This document shows, piece by piece, positions 42,667-54,741 of a stretch of 64,000 nt of DNA. Below the pieces are notes generated by a model, which was given only the letters and a program-made list of their open reading frames with translations, was not told the DNA's origin and did not search any database. Origin of the DNA: Hanleya hanleyi (taxonomy: Eukaryota > Mollusca > Polyplacophora > Lepidopleurida > Hanleyidae); assembly GCA_036873755.1 (NCBI GenBank), contig JAVTVY010018693.1, forward strand, positions 1 to 64,000. The letters run 5' to 3'. The position numbers were made by a program, and so were the translations under genes. Positions within the stretch are counted from its first letter, which is position 1, and each line of letters starts with the position of its first letter.

Positions 42667-44210
42667 AATCTCTTTGTAGATGATATGGCATTCCCTCAGA
42701 TATATGCACACCGATAACATTGGAAAATGAACAACTGTCACATCTTTTATGGGCAGATGATCTGCTGATAATCTCAGAAACTCCTGAGGGTCTCCAAAAC
42801 TGCCTAAACATTTTACATGATTATTGTAATAAATGGTATTTGACAGTCAACCCCAGTAAATCAAACTGTATGGTAATCCAAAAAAGGAAAACAAAAATAA
42901 AAACATTTTATTTCGACTCTACAGAAATACCTCTTACAGAAAACTTCACATACTTAGGGTGTACCCTCAATGCAAATGGAAACATTTCACAGGACAAAAC
43001 CGACCTGGAAAAGGCATTAAAAGACCTATATAAATTACATCTATTCTCCGGCATCAACCCACCACCCGATTTATACAACAAGCTATTTGATGCACTAATT
43101 AAATCAATCCTTTTGTATAACTCTGAAATATGGGGTACAGAACTAATAAATAAACTGCAAAAGAATGATCTTAACAAGTTCTATTCAATCACAGACTCCG
43201 AACCCTTTGAAAAAGTTCATACTAAATTTTGTAAATTAATCCTTCAGGTAAAGTAAAAATACTGTGAACATTGTATGTAAACGAGAACTTGAGCGATTCC
43301 CAATTATAACAGATATCCTCACATACATACTTAACTATACGATACACCTTGAAAGTAGTTTGGATCGAACTATTCTTCAAGATACTATCACATGTAGTAA
43401 ATCACTAAAAACTGATGGAATTGGATGGCATAGCTATGTCTCTCTAATAAAAGAAAAACACACCAACAATGACGAACACCAAACTCACCATTCCAAATCC
43501 AAACACGTATCAAAAAAAGTAAAAGATGAACTAAAAGATACATATGTCGAATACTACATTAACAAACTAGAAGAATCCGAGAAGCTTCTTCATCTTAAAT
43601 ATATGAAACAATCCTATTCTATAGCCGGCTATCTACAATATGTTAAAAAAAAACAGAATTTTAGACAATCTTTAACAAAACTCAGAATATGCGCCCACAG
43701 ACTGGAGACAATAACAGGGAGATACAGACAAATAGATCGGGACAAAAGATGGTGCAGACGTTGTGATGGTATATTAAATAAAACTTTGGAAGATGAATAC
43801 CACTTCCTTTGTCATTGTCCCAGCGGTAAAAAACAGCGAGATATATTCTACAAGTTAATCGACAACAATTATCATTTCTTCAGGCATTTAACAGATCAAG
43901 AAATTTTTTATTTTTTTATCAACCCACCGAACCATCTGTCCCCCAAAATTGGACAGTTTATTTACGAAATGTTGCAACAGAGAACATCGCAGCTAACCGG
44001 CACCCCTGTCGCACAGGCTTGAGCATGAATATTAAACTATTGCAATCTCGTCAATTGGGGTGCGACTCCACACATCACATTCCTTGGAAATCTGTGACCA
44101 CAGGGATGTGTGGAGCTGGACCCGAATTTATGTTCGAGGTAGTGTTGGCCCAATACAGTGGATTTTAGGGCAGCATGCTTTTGTTTGTCACTTTAGCCAA
44201 CCCCATAGCT
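42667..44210 (+). pseudogene. 5'-truncated LINE: RT C-terminal half and knuckle domain
   Basis: Starts inside the RT at NLFVDDM/LLWADDLLIISETPEGL (YADD-box variant), continues through LTVNPSKSNCMVIQKRK, ENFTYLGCTLNANG and ILLYNSEIWG, shifts frame at about 43253, and ends with LTKLRICAHRLETITGRY, CRRC and EDEYHFLCHC before the stop at 44022. About 190 bp of UTR follow. It splits the composite repeat between units 1 and 2. The domain order is that of RT-type LINEs with a C-terminal zinc knuckle, a different lineage from the 18.6-kb LINE. Confidence 0.8.
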
Positions 44211-44214
44211 TGGA

Positions 44215-46065
44215 GCGATACCCTTCAACGCTCGTCATCAGGCGTTAACGCCTATCTCGACGCCTTAACGCCCTATCTTTACTCTAACGCCAGACTCAAT
44301 GCTAGCGCCTTATCTCAACACCTTAACACCTTATCTTAGCGCCTTAAGTTTCGTGGATATTATATTTATTGGATTAAAAACGTTTCAAAATATATTTCCA
44401 GATTTCAAATCAACAGAGCTAATGGAAGCAATTTGAGAGTAACGTAAATTCTAGTCAGGTAAAAGGTATTAAGACTATTTCACTTTCGGTAGTTTGCCGC
44501 GCGGATGGGAATGCCGTCTGAGCTGTCTAACTTTTGTTGAAGTATTACTAAACCTGCATGTACCATCCTTGCTCTGGACACCTACACAAGTTGAATATGC
44601 AGTCTCCATAGTCATGGGATAACTGTTGGTGGTGTAGTATTGCATAGTATGAGATCGACATAAACTGTGTGTTATGAGGAATAGTAACTCTATTCTAGTG
44701 CTAGAACAAGCAAAGATGAATGATACATGTATGGAAATACGTATGGTCTGCGTTGTAGCAATTTTGTCTCCCGCCGCAAGGCGACGAATTCCTAAAATGG
44801 GTCTCGCTTCTTCATGTCCGTTGATGTCCGTTAATGTCCGTTCAAATTCTTCCAAAGACTTTGTCGGAAGTAGTAGAAAGAAGACCGTTTTCCGTGTAAA
44901 AGTTCCGGTCAGGTGACGGCCCAGCAACACCTCAACGCATTATCGCAAAGCCTTAACGCCTTATCTTAACGCCTTAACGCCGTATCATAACGCCTTTACA
45001 CATTGTCAGCCATCCAGTCACGCGCACATATTTTGACCATTATCCCCGGACCATTGAAGACAGTGACGTCATCATTGGATATCACCAAAAATGACGTAAT
45101 CGCGCGCATAAGAGCCCCCAGCTCTTGGAATCGAAGCCCGGGTCTCTCATCCTCGCTAAAAGCAGGAGTATCTATATGATAGATACCCCTGGTCTGTTGG
45201 GGGCCTTATCGTGTATTGCGCCTGATCGTGTCGGCGCCAAATCGAGAAAATAACGTGTTGCACCTAATCGTGTAGAAAATTTGCGCCTAATGATGGAACT
45301 GCGCCTAATGGTGGAAATCGTGTACAGAATTTCCGCCTACTTGTGTATATGCGCCTAATCGTGTAAGGATCATGCAACTGCTCCTAATCATATGAACCAT
45401 CTTGCGCCTAATTCCGCGTTGCGCCTAATCGTGAGAAAAATTGCTCCTAATTGTGGAAATGCGCTTATTTGTGTAGGAGATTTGATCCTAATTGTGGAAA
45501 TGCACCTATTCATGTAAGAAATATGCGTCTAATCGTGGAAGCGCCCTTATTCCTGGAAATCATTTTGCGTCTAATTATGCGTTACGCCTAATCGTGTAGA
45601 AAATTTGCGTCTAACTGTGGAAATGCGCCTAATCGTGTATAGAGGCTGCGCCTAAACGTGCACAACGTGAGGAAGTAAAGCGTCCATAGAAGTGGCATGT
45701 TAATTGTGTTGGAATTTTGGTATTTGGTATGTTGGTATTAATAGCTTCATGCACATCAGCAGACTATCAGCAGTTTCTGTTTCGATATCATTATCTGCCT
45801 TCTCAGTGGGGTCCTCGCAGTCTCCAATCTCATGTATATTACTCTGGTGTCGCATCATATCGTAACGTCTGGTGACGTGCGTTCGCATTCAGAGCATGTA
45901 TAACCCATGCTGACGGTTGAACGTCGACTGTGCGCGTTTTTGTGATACGCTTGCAGTAACGTCCACCAAACCCCAGTTCAACGCTTCAACGCCCTGGTGA
46001 AATAACTCAGAAGCTGTGATTTTCTAGATATTCCATGGAATTGCCATTAATTCATCGAAATGAAG
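44215..46065. repeat. Composite repeat unit 2
   Basis: Begins CAACGCTCGTCATCAGGCGT and repeats the order of unit 1. The offset to unit 3 is 1850 bp. Contains the open stretch at 44475-44930, an array at 45190-45660 and a frameshifted zinc-finger relic at about 45840-45910. Confidence 0.85.
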
Positions 46066-47620
46066 TGATGCCCGTCAACGCTCGTCATTACGCGTTAACG
46101 CCTATCTCGACGCCTTAACGCCCTATCTTTACCCTAACGCCAGACTCAACGCTAGCGCCTTATCTCAACGCCTTAACGCCTTATCTTATCGCTTTAAGTT
46201 TCGTGGATATTATATTTAATGGATTAAAAACGTTTCAAAATATATTTCCGGATTTCAAATCAACAGAGCTATTGAAAGCAATTTGAGACTAACGTAAATT
46301 CTAGTCAGGTAAAAGGTATTAAGACTATTTCACTTCCGGTAGTTTGCCGCGCGGACGGGAATGCCGTCTGAGCTGTCTGACTTGTGTTGAAGTATTACTA
46401 AACCTGCATGTACCATCCTTGTTCTGGACACCTACACAAGTTGAATATGCAGTCTCCATAGTCATGGAATAACTGCTGGTGGTGTAGTATTGCATAGTAT
46501 GAGATCGGCATAAACTCTGTGTTATGAGGAACAGTAACTCTATTCTAGTGCTAGAACAAGCAAAGATGACTGATACATGTATGGAAATAAGTAACGTCTG
46601 CGTTGTAGTATTTTTGTCTCCCGCCGCAAGGCGACGAATTCCTAAAATGGGTCTCGCTTCTTCATGTCCGTTGATGTCCATTAATGTCCGTTCAAATTCT
46701 TCCAAAGGCTTTGTCGGAAGTAGTAGAAAGAAGACCGTTTTCCGTGTAAAAGTTCCTGTCAGGTGACGGCCCAACAACACCTCAACGCATTATCTCAAAG
46801 CCTTAACGCCTTATATTAACGCCTTAACGCCGTACCATAACGCCTTTACACATTGTCAGCCATCCAGTTACACGCACATATTTTGACCATTGACCCCGGA
46901 CCATTGGAGACAGCGACGTCATCATTGGATATCACCAAAAGTGACGTAATCGCGCGCATAAGAGCCCCCAGCTCTTGGAATCGAAGCTCGGGGCTCTCAT
47001 CCTCGCTAAAAGCAGGAGTGTCTATATGATAGATACCCCTGGTCTGTTGGGGGCCTAATCTTGTATTGCGCCTGATCGCCAAATCGAGAAAAAAAAATTG
47101 CGCCTAATAACATGTTGCACCTAATCGTGTAGAAAATTTGCGCCTAATGGTGGGACTGTGCCTAATTGTGTACGAAATTTGCGCTTAATGGTGGAAAACG
47201 CCTAATCGTGTACAGAATTTCCGCCTATTTGTGTATATGCGCCTAATCGTGTAAGGAGGCTGCGTTTAATCATGCAACTGCTCCTAATCATATGAACCAT
47301 CTTGCGCCTAATTCCGCGTTACGCCTAATCGTGAGAAAAATTGCTCCTAATTGTGGAAATGCGCCTATTCGTGTAGGAGATTTGATCCTAATTGTGGAAA
47401 TGCACCTATTCATGTAAGAAATATGCGTCTAATCGTGGAAGCGCGCTTATGCATGGAAATCATTTGGCGTCTAATTATGCGTTGCGCCTAATCGTGTAGA
47501 AAATTTGTGCCTAACTGTGGAAATGCGCCTAATCGTGTATAGAGGCTGCGCCTAAACGTGCATAACGTGAAGACATAAAGTGTCCATAGAAGTGGCAGGT
47601 TAATTGTGTTGGAATTTCAA
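46066..47620. repeat. Composite repeat unit 3
   Basis: Begins GTCAACGCTCGTCATTACGC. Contains the open stretch at 46325-46780 and the array at 47040-47570. Homology to the other units stops at about 47615, before the zinc-finger part. Confidence 0.85.
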
Positions 47621-48355
47621 AATAAAAACAATGAATAAAGGCCGGTATTTGTCGGGTAGCTTTTCCAGGTTTAACAAGTTTCCCTACATGTAGTTCACAT
47701 GTTGTGTTTTCCTTACATGACGAATGGATGGGACTCGTATTGAGAAACCTCACACAAAACTGCTGGATGGCGATAGGAGTTGCCTCCCCATTAATGACAA
47801 ACCTGCTTGGGGCTATAATTTTCTGCCATGGACAAGGGGGAGACAATCGTTGCTAAATTATTGTATTCTGTAATATAAAAAATAATATTAGTGAAAACAA
47901 TAATATTACAGAATAACGTTTTTGCCTGGACTGTTTAAAATAGTCTGTGGTGTTTTCCCGGCACTGGTGGAAAATGAATATCCATCGAGTAGGGATTGTT
48001 GTCGACTTGCTGTCCTTTAGCTGCTTTCCTAACACGGTAAGACTGTAGGAATTGTACCTCTGAGAACGATTTATACCAGGGATACATCGCTTTAGTTGTA
48101 ATTCTCTTTAACACTATTTAAGAAATCAGAATATATCGTTGGCAAAGTGTGTCTATGCCTTACAGCAGGATATCAGTATGATTTCACTGAAATAATTTCT
48201 TCGCTTGCAGATATAACATTAGAAGAGAATTTTATTTTGTATGATAATCTAAGAAACCACTTCAGTGGTATAGTGAGCATAAATCAGCTCTTTGTCGCGG
48301 AGGTTGGCTGCGGAGGAAGAAGGTGGCGTCACTATCAGTCCAACAAGGCGGCCGT
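47621..48355. other. No convincing gene
   Basis: A minus-strand stretch (FVINGEATPIAIQQFCVRFL, HVGKLVKPGKATRQIP, about 47640-47820) is open but has no ATG or domain. An AT-rich segment at 47868-47915 contains AATAATATT.GTGAAAACAATAATATT. Confidence 0.35.
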
Positions 48356-48359
48356 ATAG

Positions 48360-49890
48360 GCAGATGTGGGGTATGATAAGGAGAACCAGGATGAGAGAAA
48401 TAGGAGTTTCACTAAACGAGATCTTTGAAGACCCGGCATTCGCAATAGTGTAGTATGGATAGACTACGCAAGAGAACGACCAACGAGTAGTATAGAAAGT
48501 CTAATTTGGGTAGTGTAGGCAAGTGTAGAATCTTATACGGAGATCCTGTTGGGCGAGTTGCATCAACCCAGAGCCCGGGGCCGGGCATTCCCAGTAGAGT
48601 TGTGTAGGCCGACCGCGCATGCGCTCACGGTATGCGACTGGTATATATAGACCAAATCGGTTGCATAGGGAAGTGTGGAGTGTGATACGGAGAACCAATG
48701 GGATGACAGACATGTGGATTGTGTAGTGTAGAAAATCCAACACGGGTCGTATACGCAGGGTTTGCACGGATGTCACAAGTAGGCCACGTATCCAAGGTCA
48801 TGCAAAATGCTAGCAAAGGTAGGTCAAAGTTCAATCCAACATGGCGACACAAAGTCAAAGATCAAGGAGTAGTACAGAAAGGGCAAACGAGGACGACTAG
48901 ATGTCAGGGGCTGTATGCATGACATCATGGAGCATGATACGGAAAATCAATGGGGTGAGAGACCAGGATGTTTTACAAATTGTCATCTCTGGCCATGGTA
49001 GCTAGGTGAACTGAGCATACGCAGGATCGAGTGCGCATGTGAACAAGGTGTGGAACGTGGCATAGAGAACTAATAAGGTGAGAGACAAGGGATTTCCTTG
49101 AACGAGAGCATGGGAGCCTGACATTCCCATTAGGGCAGTTAAGCAGACTGTATGCTCGCACGGTCAAGCAGTAGTATGCAATGTTTAAATCGGGTCCTAG
49201 GCAGGTGTAGAGTGACACAGAGAACCAGTTGGGTGAGAGACATGGGGTTTTCATTGAACTAGATCGCTTGAGTTGGACATTCGTCCTAGAGTTCACCTGA
49301 CTAGTCTGGGAAGGTTGGTTATTGGTTATTGGTCAGTCAGGTTGACAGCATCTGTAAGTTACTTCTGAGGGAGCCTTCCGGACATTTTACAAGTCTGATC
49401 ATGTTGCATCCTGCTGTGCTGAGTGATTACTTGAGTGGACCAAGGAGAATCCAGCATGTTTGTTCAACAAATCAGGACTTTAGATCAGACTAATCAGGAA
49501 GCTAGATTTCTCCAGTTTTAGTAATACACCATACACCGCGTCATCTGCAGAAACAGTGCGGATTGCGGGCGTCATGTGATATGTGCGGATCAAGTGCGGA
49601 TATTTCATCGTACGGAGGCCCGACCACCTTTGACCTACGTACGACTTATCTCTGACAAGTCAGATGTTTTCGTTGAAGACGTCATCCGGTGTGGTGCGTT
49701 ATACATAGAACCAACGGGTGGAGCGGCATGGTGGTTTCACTAAATGGATCCCTAGATTATTGAGGTGGACTGCGCATGCGCACGATTGGGTGCGCATGCG
49801 GTAAATGGAGAACCAATGTGGTGAGCGACATGGGATTTGCACCAAACGAGAGCCAGGCATTCGCCCTGGAGTAAAATAGATCGAGATGTT
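48360..49890. repeat. Degenerate repeats with a GAGAACCAATGGGGTGAGAGA core
   Basis: The phrase GATACGGAGAACCAATGGG, then TGAGAGACATGGGGTTT, ACTAAACGAGA and GGGCATTCGCCCTAGAGT recurs at about 48370, 48535, 48690, 48935, 49060, 49215 and 49800. GCGCATGCGC occurs at 48616 and 49770. No genes seen. Confidence 0.65.
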
Positions 49891-50460
49891 GAGGCGTCTA
49901 GACACCATTCGACGCCCAGTGGCGAAAACGAATTAACGCTTCAAGAGCGGGTGGTCAAAACAAATTTTCAAAATTGAAGTGCAGGATTTTCATCAGGCAG
50001 TGGAAAAAATTGGAAAAGTCCAAGTTGAGCACATGAAATATCTTACCCCGAACTCTCGCGAGAACTATCTCTAAGAACCACAAAAACAGCGGCGGACATC
50101 TTGTTTCAACGCTTGCACTTATACACAAACAAGGGGAAGAACCGCTTGCCCATATCTACATTTTCATTACTTTGTATGGGTTGAAATTGGCCGATTTCGG
50201 AAACATTTCATCATGGCCATTTCAACGCTTTTACGTCTTTTTGCAGTATTAGCTCCGAAAATGAAATGATGAATCAGACCATGGTATCAGAACAGATTAT
50301 ATCCGATATCCGTGAACTGTTCTTGAGGTTTAGTAGCTTCTCATAAATACAATCGAAAAACTTGAATTCGGCGTGGGCACAGCAATTCAATAAAATAACT
50401 GCCTGGCTTGGAGTTATATTCTAGCCGCCCATCATGACGGCTTGAACACGTTTTAGCGCT
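49891..50460. other. No gene seen
   Basis: Non-coding by inspection on both strands. Confidence 0.4.
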
Positions 50461-50726
50461 ATATGTCTTCACGTTGTGCACATTTAGGCGCAGCCTCTAT
50501 ACACGATTAGGCGCATTTCCACAGTTAGACGCAAATATTCTACAAGACTAGGCACAACGCATAATTAGGCGCAAACTGATTTCCTCGAATAAGCACGTTT
50601 CCACGATTACACGCATATTTCTTACACGAAAAGGCGCATTTTCACAATTAGGAGCGAATCTTCTACACGAACAGGCGCAATTCCACAATTATAGTCTGTA
50701 CATTTTACTTTGGAAAACTTTGGAAA

Positions 50727-51334
50727 ACGTCGTCTACTTTGGAGCTTGGCAAAAATCAATAAACTCTGCATACATTTTCTTTCTTGCATCGTGTAGAACA
50801 AACTGAACTCTAAAAATGACCACCATAACTCCGTGATATCGATAATATATCACGCTTGAAATAACTTTGTAATTCTTTCCATCTGAAAATCCAGTACAGT
50901 TGTTTCATGTATCTAGGCTCAATTACATACAGCCACGTCATAATTTATTAGTGTTAGTTGATAAGCACAAATGTCAACAATGCCATGTACGGTCATGGAG
51001 GAGTGTGCGGTTTATCATTCAGCAACTTCACTGGGCATGGGATATAAGCGACACTCCCACGGACCGCCTGTTATTACTTTATATGGCATCAAAGACCTTT
51101 GTATCAGTGAGCATGAATACATTATGACGTCTCCCTATGTAATTGAGGTCCGGTACATGAAGTACTGGAGTTTTATATGGAGAGAATTACAAAATTATTT
51201 CAAGCATGATATATTATCGATCTCACGATAAAATGGTAGTCGTTTTGTAGAGTCCAGTTCGATATACATGCTGCAAAAAAGAAAATTTATGCAGAGTTAA
51301 CTATTGATTAGCTCCAAAGCAGACGTCTAATTAA
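50727..51334. mobile_element. Long-armed foldback element inside the inverted array
   Basis: Arms CGTCTACTTTGGAGCTTGGC... and the inverse ...GCTCCAAAGCAGACGTCTAA, each about 250 bp. The right arm encodes GIKDLCISEHEYIMTSPYVI and FIWRELQNYFKHDILSISR, as in the element at 24227-24856. Confidence 0.75.
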
Positions 51335-51664
51335 AATGGGCAGATTTTAGGAGCAATTTTTCTACACGATAAGGCGCAACGCGGAATTAGGCGCAAGCTG
51401 GTCCATATGATTAGGAGCAATTGCATGATTAAACGCAGCCCCTTTACACGATTAGGCGCATTTACACAAATAGGCGCAAATTCCGTACACGATTAGGCGC
51501 ATTTCCACCATTAAGTACAAATTTCGTACACGATTAGGCGCAGTTCCACTATTAAGCGCAAATTTCAGACACGATTAGGCGCAACACGTTATTAGGCGCA
51601 ATTTGTTTACACGATTTGGCGCTGACACGATTAGGTGCAAATACATGATTAGGCCCTCACATGG

Positions 51665-52250
51665 TCCACTTGGGCACTATCTTGTTCAGCTGTAAAGCAA
51701 CATCATGCATATATTGGTCAATCATATCACTTGTTTACCGAGTTTCGATAACACCATAGCTTGTGGGATACCCGGTGGCAGATGAACACGCACATTTTCA
51801 ACAACAATAAATATTCATAAATATAAAGGAAACCTAGTTTAAAACAAAATCTATTTGAAGTAAAAATAAACCCATTCATCTACCATCAAACAGCCAATAA
51901 GCCAGGCAAATGTAGGAAAAACTGAAACTTTAAAGGCGGTCCGCGAGGTCAGTGTATCCGACCTCACCTTCCCACTGAAGGACTTGAATTGGGTAAAATA
52001 ACCCACGGTATTCTACAAAATTTCACTGATCTATCCAATAATATTTTATTGTTATGCATGCTTGGATGAAATATTATACATTCGGTATCGGCGAATAGTT
52101 TAGCACAGAAAGTAAAACTAACGTATTTTACCATCAGCGCAGTTTTTCTAGGTCACGTACCTGATAACTGGAATGTGGGCGGAACGCGGTCTGCTATGCA
52201 AGATGGTCAAGGGTTCGCCTTTGTCTCACAAATAGAAACCTTGACGTTGT
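51665..52250. other. No gene seen
   Basis: AT-rich with no recognisable coding sequence. Confidence 0.4.
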
Positions 52251-52254
52251 GAAG

Positions 52255-52585
52255 AAGGAGGCTCTTGGAGTCGGAGCTTTTGGAGCTCTGAGCTCGGAAG
52301 TGACGTCATCGCATGCACCTCACCTGCGTTGCACCCTGTACCCTATGTCCGTAGGGCATAGGATACACCAGGGTGCGGGTGCGCTTGGAATCGAAGCTCG
52401 GGCCTCTTGAAGTCCGAGCTCCTGGAGCTCGGAAGTGACGTCATCGCATGCATCGCGCGTGTGGTGCATTGTGTACCCTATGCCCGTTACACCAGGGTGC
52501 GGGTGCACCACAGGTGCGGCGCATGCGATGACGTCACTTCCGAGCTCCGACAGCTCCGACTCCAAGAGCCCCGAGCTCCGATTCC
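52255..52585. repeat. Foldback of GAGCTCGGAAGTGACGTCATCGC blocks
   Basis: GAGCTCGGAAGTGACGTCAT occurs at about 52289 and 52428. Its inverse, ATGACGTCACTTCCGAGCTC, occurs at 52529. CACCAGGGTGCGGGTGC occurs twice. The block is nearly palindromic with several possible hairpins. Confidence 0.65.
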
Positions 52586-52739
52586 AAGAGCGCAGTGCTC
52601 TTATGCGCGCGATGGCATCACTCCCGGTGATGTCCAGTGATGACGTCACTTTCATCGAGGGTCCGGGGCCAATGGTCAAAATATGTGCGTGTGATTGGAT
52701 GGCTGACAATGTGTAAGGCGTTATGATAGATGTGTCGGC

Positions 52740-53430
52740 AAACTAGAGTCAAAATTTCATCTCTAAAATAGAGAGTATGTTATTTAATTCGTGTTTAAAT
52801 ACAGCGCCCTCTGACGTCAGAAAGTGGAAATAATTACTTCACCGTACTCAAATTAACTCGTACCAATGATGGATTCCTGACGCATGGAAACGGAGACCTC
52901 ATATGAACAAGTATTCACATGAGATAGTAACTGGACCCCTGATAATCTCTGCTGTGACATTAGCTGATGCGATGTACACTGTTAACAGTACGATAATGAA
53001 GAATTGCAATAATAACCATTAATGACAAAAATGTCATAATTGCGTCATTAGCGGTCGACTCTGCATGCAGATTTGCAAGCCAAGGTTGCAATCGCCACGG
53101 TAACTGTTGAAGCTGCATGCAGAGTCGCCTGCTGATGACGCATTTGTGACATGAGCTGGCGACCTGGCAACTACTGATGACACAATTGTTGCATTTGTGT
53201 TATTAGTAGTTGCTAAAACGCTGACCGATTTGTTTTGCAGTGGATTTTTCTTAGCATAGAATTTCACATAAATTTGACCTATCAGTTAGCTATTTCACAG
53301 GAAAATAGTTAATGTCATGTAGGTCTTAATAAAATGTACAATTTTCTGACTGAAATAACTATTTGGTGACCATCTGGATGGAGATAAAGGGCTACATGTA
53401 TTTTGTGAGAAATTGCGATGCCGAATATAG
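52740..53430. other. No gene seen
   Basis: AT-rich. TCTGCATGCAGATTTGCAAG and its near-inverse CTGCATGCAGAGTCG at 53061-53127 form a small inverted pair. Confidence 0.35.
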
Positions 53431-54341
53431 GTAAATGTCTTACGGAAGAACTTGATGCTAAAGGTCACATACCGTACCGACATGTATCCACATGGGATTT
53501 CTCGACTCTCTATACTACAATCCCTCATCAGGACCTTATTGACCGTATAAGTTCATTAATAGTATCTGTGTTCAAGAAAACTGATCGTAGATATATTAAT
53601 GTCGGAAGCCATAAAGCATTCTTTAGCTCGACTACATACAAGAGATATCATTCATGGGATGTTTCTTTGTTTATAGAGTTGCTTGAATTTCTCATTAAAA
53701 ATATCTATGTGAAATTTGGCAACACAATATATCAGCAGCATATAGTTATTCCAATGGGTACTAATTGTGCACCCCTGTTGGCCGACCTGTATCTGTTCTC
53801 TTATGAATATGACTATATGCAGGCGCTTTCAAAAACCGATCCATTCAAAGCCCGTTCCTTCTCATTCACCAAACGCTATATAGACGATCTTCTCGCTGTG
53901 GATAATCGCTATATAAATGACGCAGTGAAGGATATATATCCACCTTCACTGGATTTGAAGGAAACTACAGATAGCCCTACAGGCACATCTTATTTAGATC
54001 TCTATCTCTATAAAAATGAAGCGGGCATTCTCTCTCGTCGACTTTATGACAAAAGAGATGATTACAATTTCGACATCGTAAACTATCCCTTTTTGGATAG
54101 TAATATTCCAGTGGGACCTGCATATGGCATATACATATCTCGCTTAGTAGCATTTGCTAGATCCTGTGTTAAATGTGATGATTTTAACCAACGTCACAAA
54201 ACATTGTTGCAGAAACTTATAAAACAGGGCTATTCCACCAAGCGCCTCCACTCAAAGTTTCTCAAATTTGGCGATACATATCGCATGCTGATAGCAAAAT
54301 ACGAACGTAGCGTGCAAGATCTATGGCGCTACGTTTCGTAA
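53418..54341 (+). CDS. Reverse transcriptase, 5'-truncated but open to the native stop
   Basis: 307 codons; the first few (before about KCLTEEL) are flank-derived. RT motifs in order: STWDFSTLYTTIPH (motif A), YKRYHSWDVSLFIELLEFLI, VIPMGTNCAPLLADLYLF (motif B), FTKRYIDDLLAVDNRY (motif C, catalytic YIDD), YLDLYLYKNEAGILSRRLYD and KRDDYNFDI, NYPFLDSNIPVGPAYGIYIS, then the C-terminal helices QKLIKQGYSTKRLHSKFLKF ending RYVS. The fingers with ARFIAGS, present in the Polinton-borne copy, are missing. No endonuclease domain follows the RT. The active-site residues are present, but the N-terminal truncation makes independent mobility unlikely. Confidence 0.8.
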   Translation: MPNIGKCLTEELDAKGHIPYRHVSTWDFSTLYTTIPHQDLIDRISSLIVSVFKKTDRRYINVGSHKAFFSSTTYKRYHSWDVSLFIELLEFLIKNIYVKFGNTIYQQHIVIPMGTNCAPLLADLYLFSYEYDYMQALSKTDPFKARSFSFTKRYIDDLLAVDNRYINDAVKDIYPPSLDLKETTDSPTGTSYLDLYLYKNEAGILSRRLYDKRDDYNFDIVNYPFLDSNIPVGPAYGIYISRLVAFARSCVKCDDFNQRHKTLLQKLIKQGYSTKRLHSKFLKFGDTYRMLIAKYERSVQDLWRYVS

Positions 54342-54735
54342 CTTTGTGTCTAATTCCGCTTAACCCGGGTCTAGGGGCCGTATGAACCCATGTACTTCAA
54401 GATCCTCATGGCACTCATACGAACAGTCACAATCAAAGCGTGACTGAGATACATCATTCTCTAGATGACGACTTTACAACGATTATTATGGATTAAGAAT
54501 ATTGATCAGCGATACGAATTTTATATTTTTGGAGCATTATGATGTCTTGTCGGCATCATTGAAAACAGTTGACCGCTTCTCTTTTGCAGGAAACTAGCCT
54601 ATGTTTATGTATACTATGATTGTCTTTTTGAATTTGGTGCTAATACTGTTATATGGAATATGTCTTTGGATTATAGACGTGGATATTCTCAATGAACGAC
54701 GGCTGAAGTATGAATGACGCACTAGACGCTTGTAA
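53433..54735 (+). mobile_element. Penelope-like (tentative) element, best-preserved copy
   Basis: Homology to the copy in the Polinton starts at about 53438 (TGTCTTACGGAAGAACTTGA) and runs to GACGCTTGTAAT at 54735. 5' truncated. Confidence 0.85.
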
Positions 54736-54741
54736 TTTAGA

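Larger units (their letters stand above)
50461..52725. repeat. Inverted copy of the composite repeat
   Basis: CACGATTAGGCGCATTTCCAC-type arrays at 50465-50700 and 51345-51660 are the inverse of the GCGCCTAATCGTG arrays. At 52580-52720, TGGTCAAAATATGTGCGTGT and the following bases are the inverse of the block at 41448-41580. A foldback element splits the array. Confidence 0.7.

Noticed and set aside
44475..46780. 151-codon frames of the composite repeat as functional genes
   Set aside because: They start with GTG or TTG rather than ATG, have no domain, and their conservation is explained by recent tandem duplication.
41635..47570. Regularly spaced short repeats resembling a CRISPR array
   Set aside because: Repeats are about 20 bp with no unique spacers of constant length, lie in a eukaryotic genome, and have no cas genes.
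47529..47846. Minus-strand frame with FVINGEATPIAIQQF as an exon
   Set aside because: No ATG, domain or convincing splice sites, and its end lies in the GCGCCTAATCGTG array.
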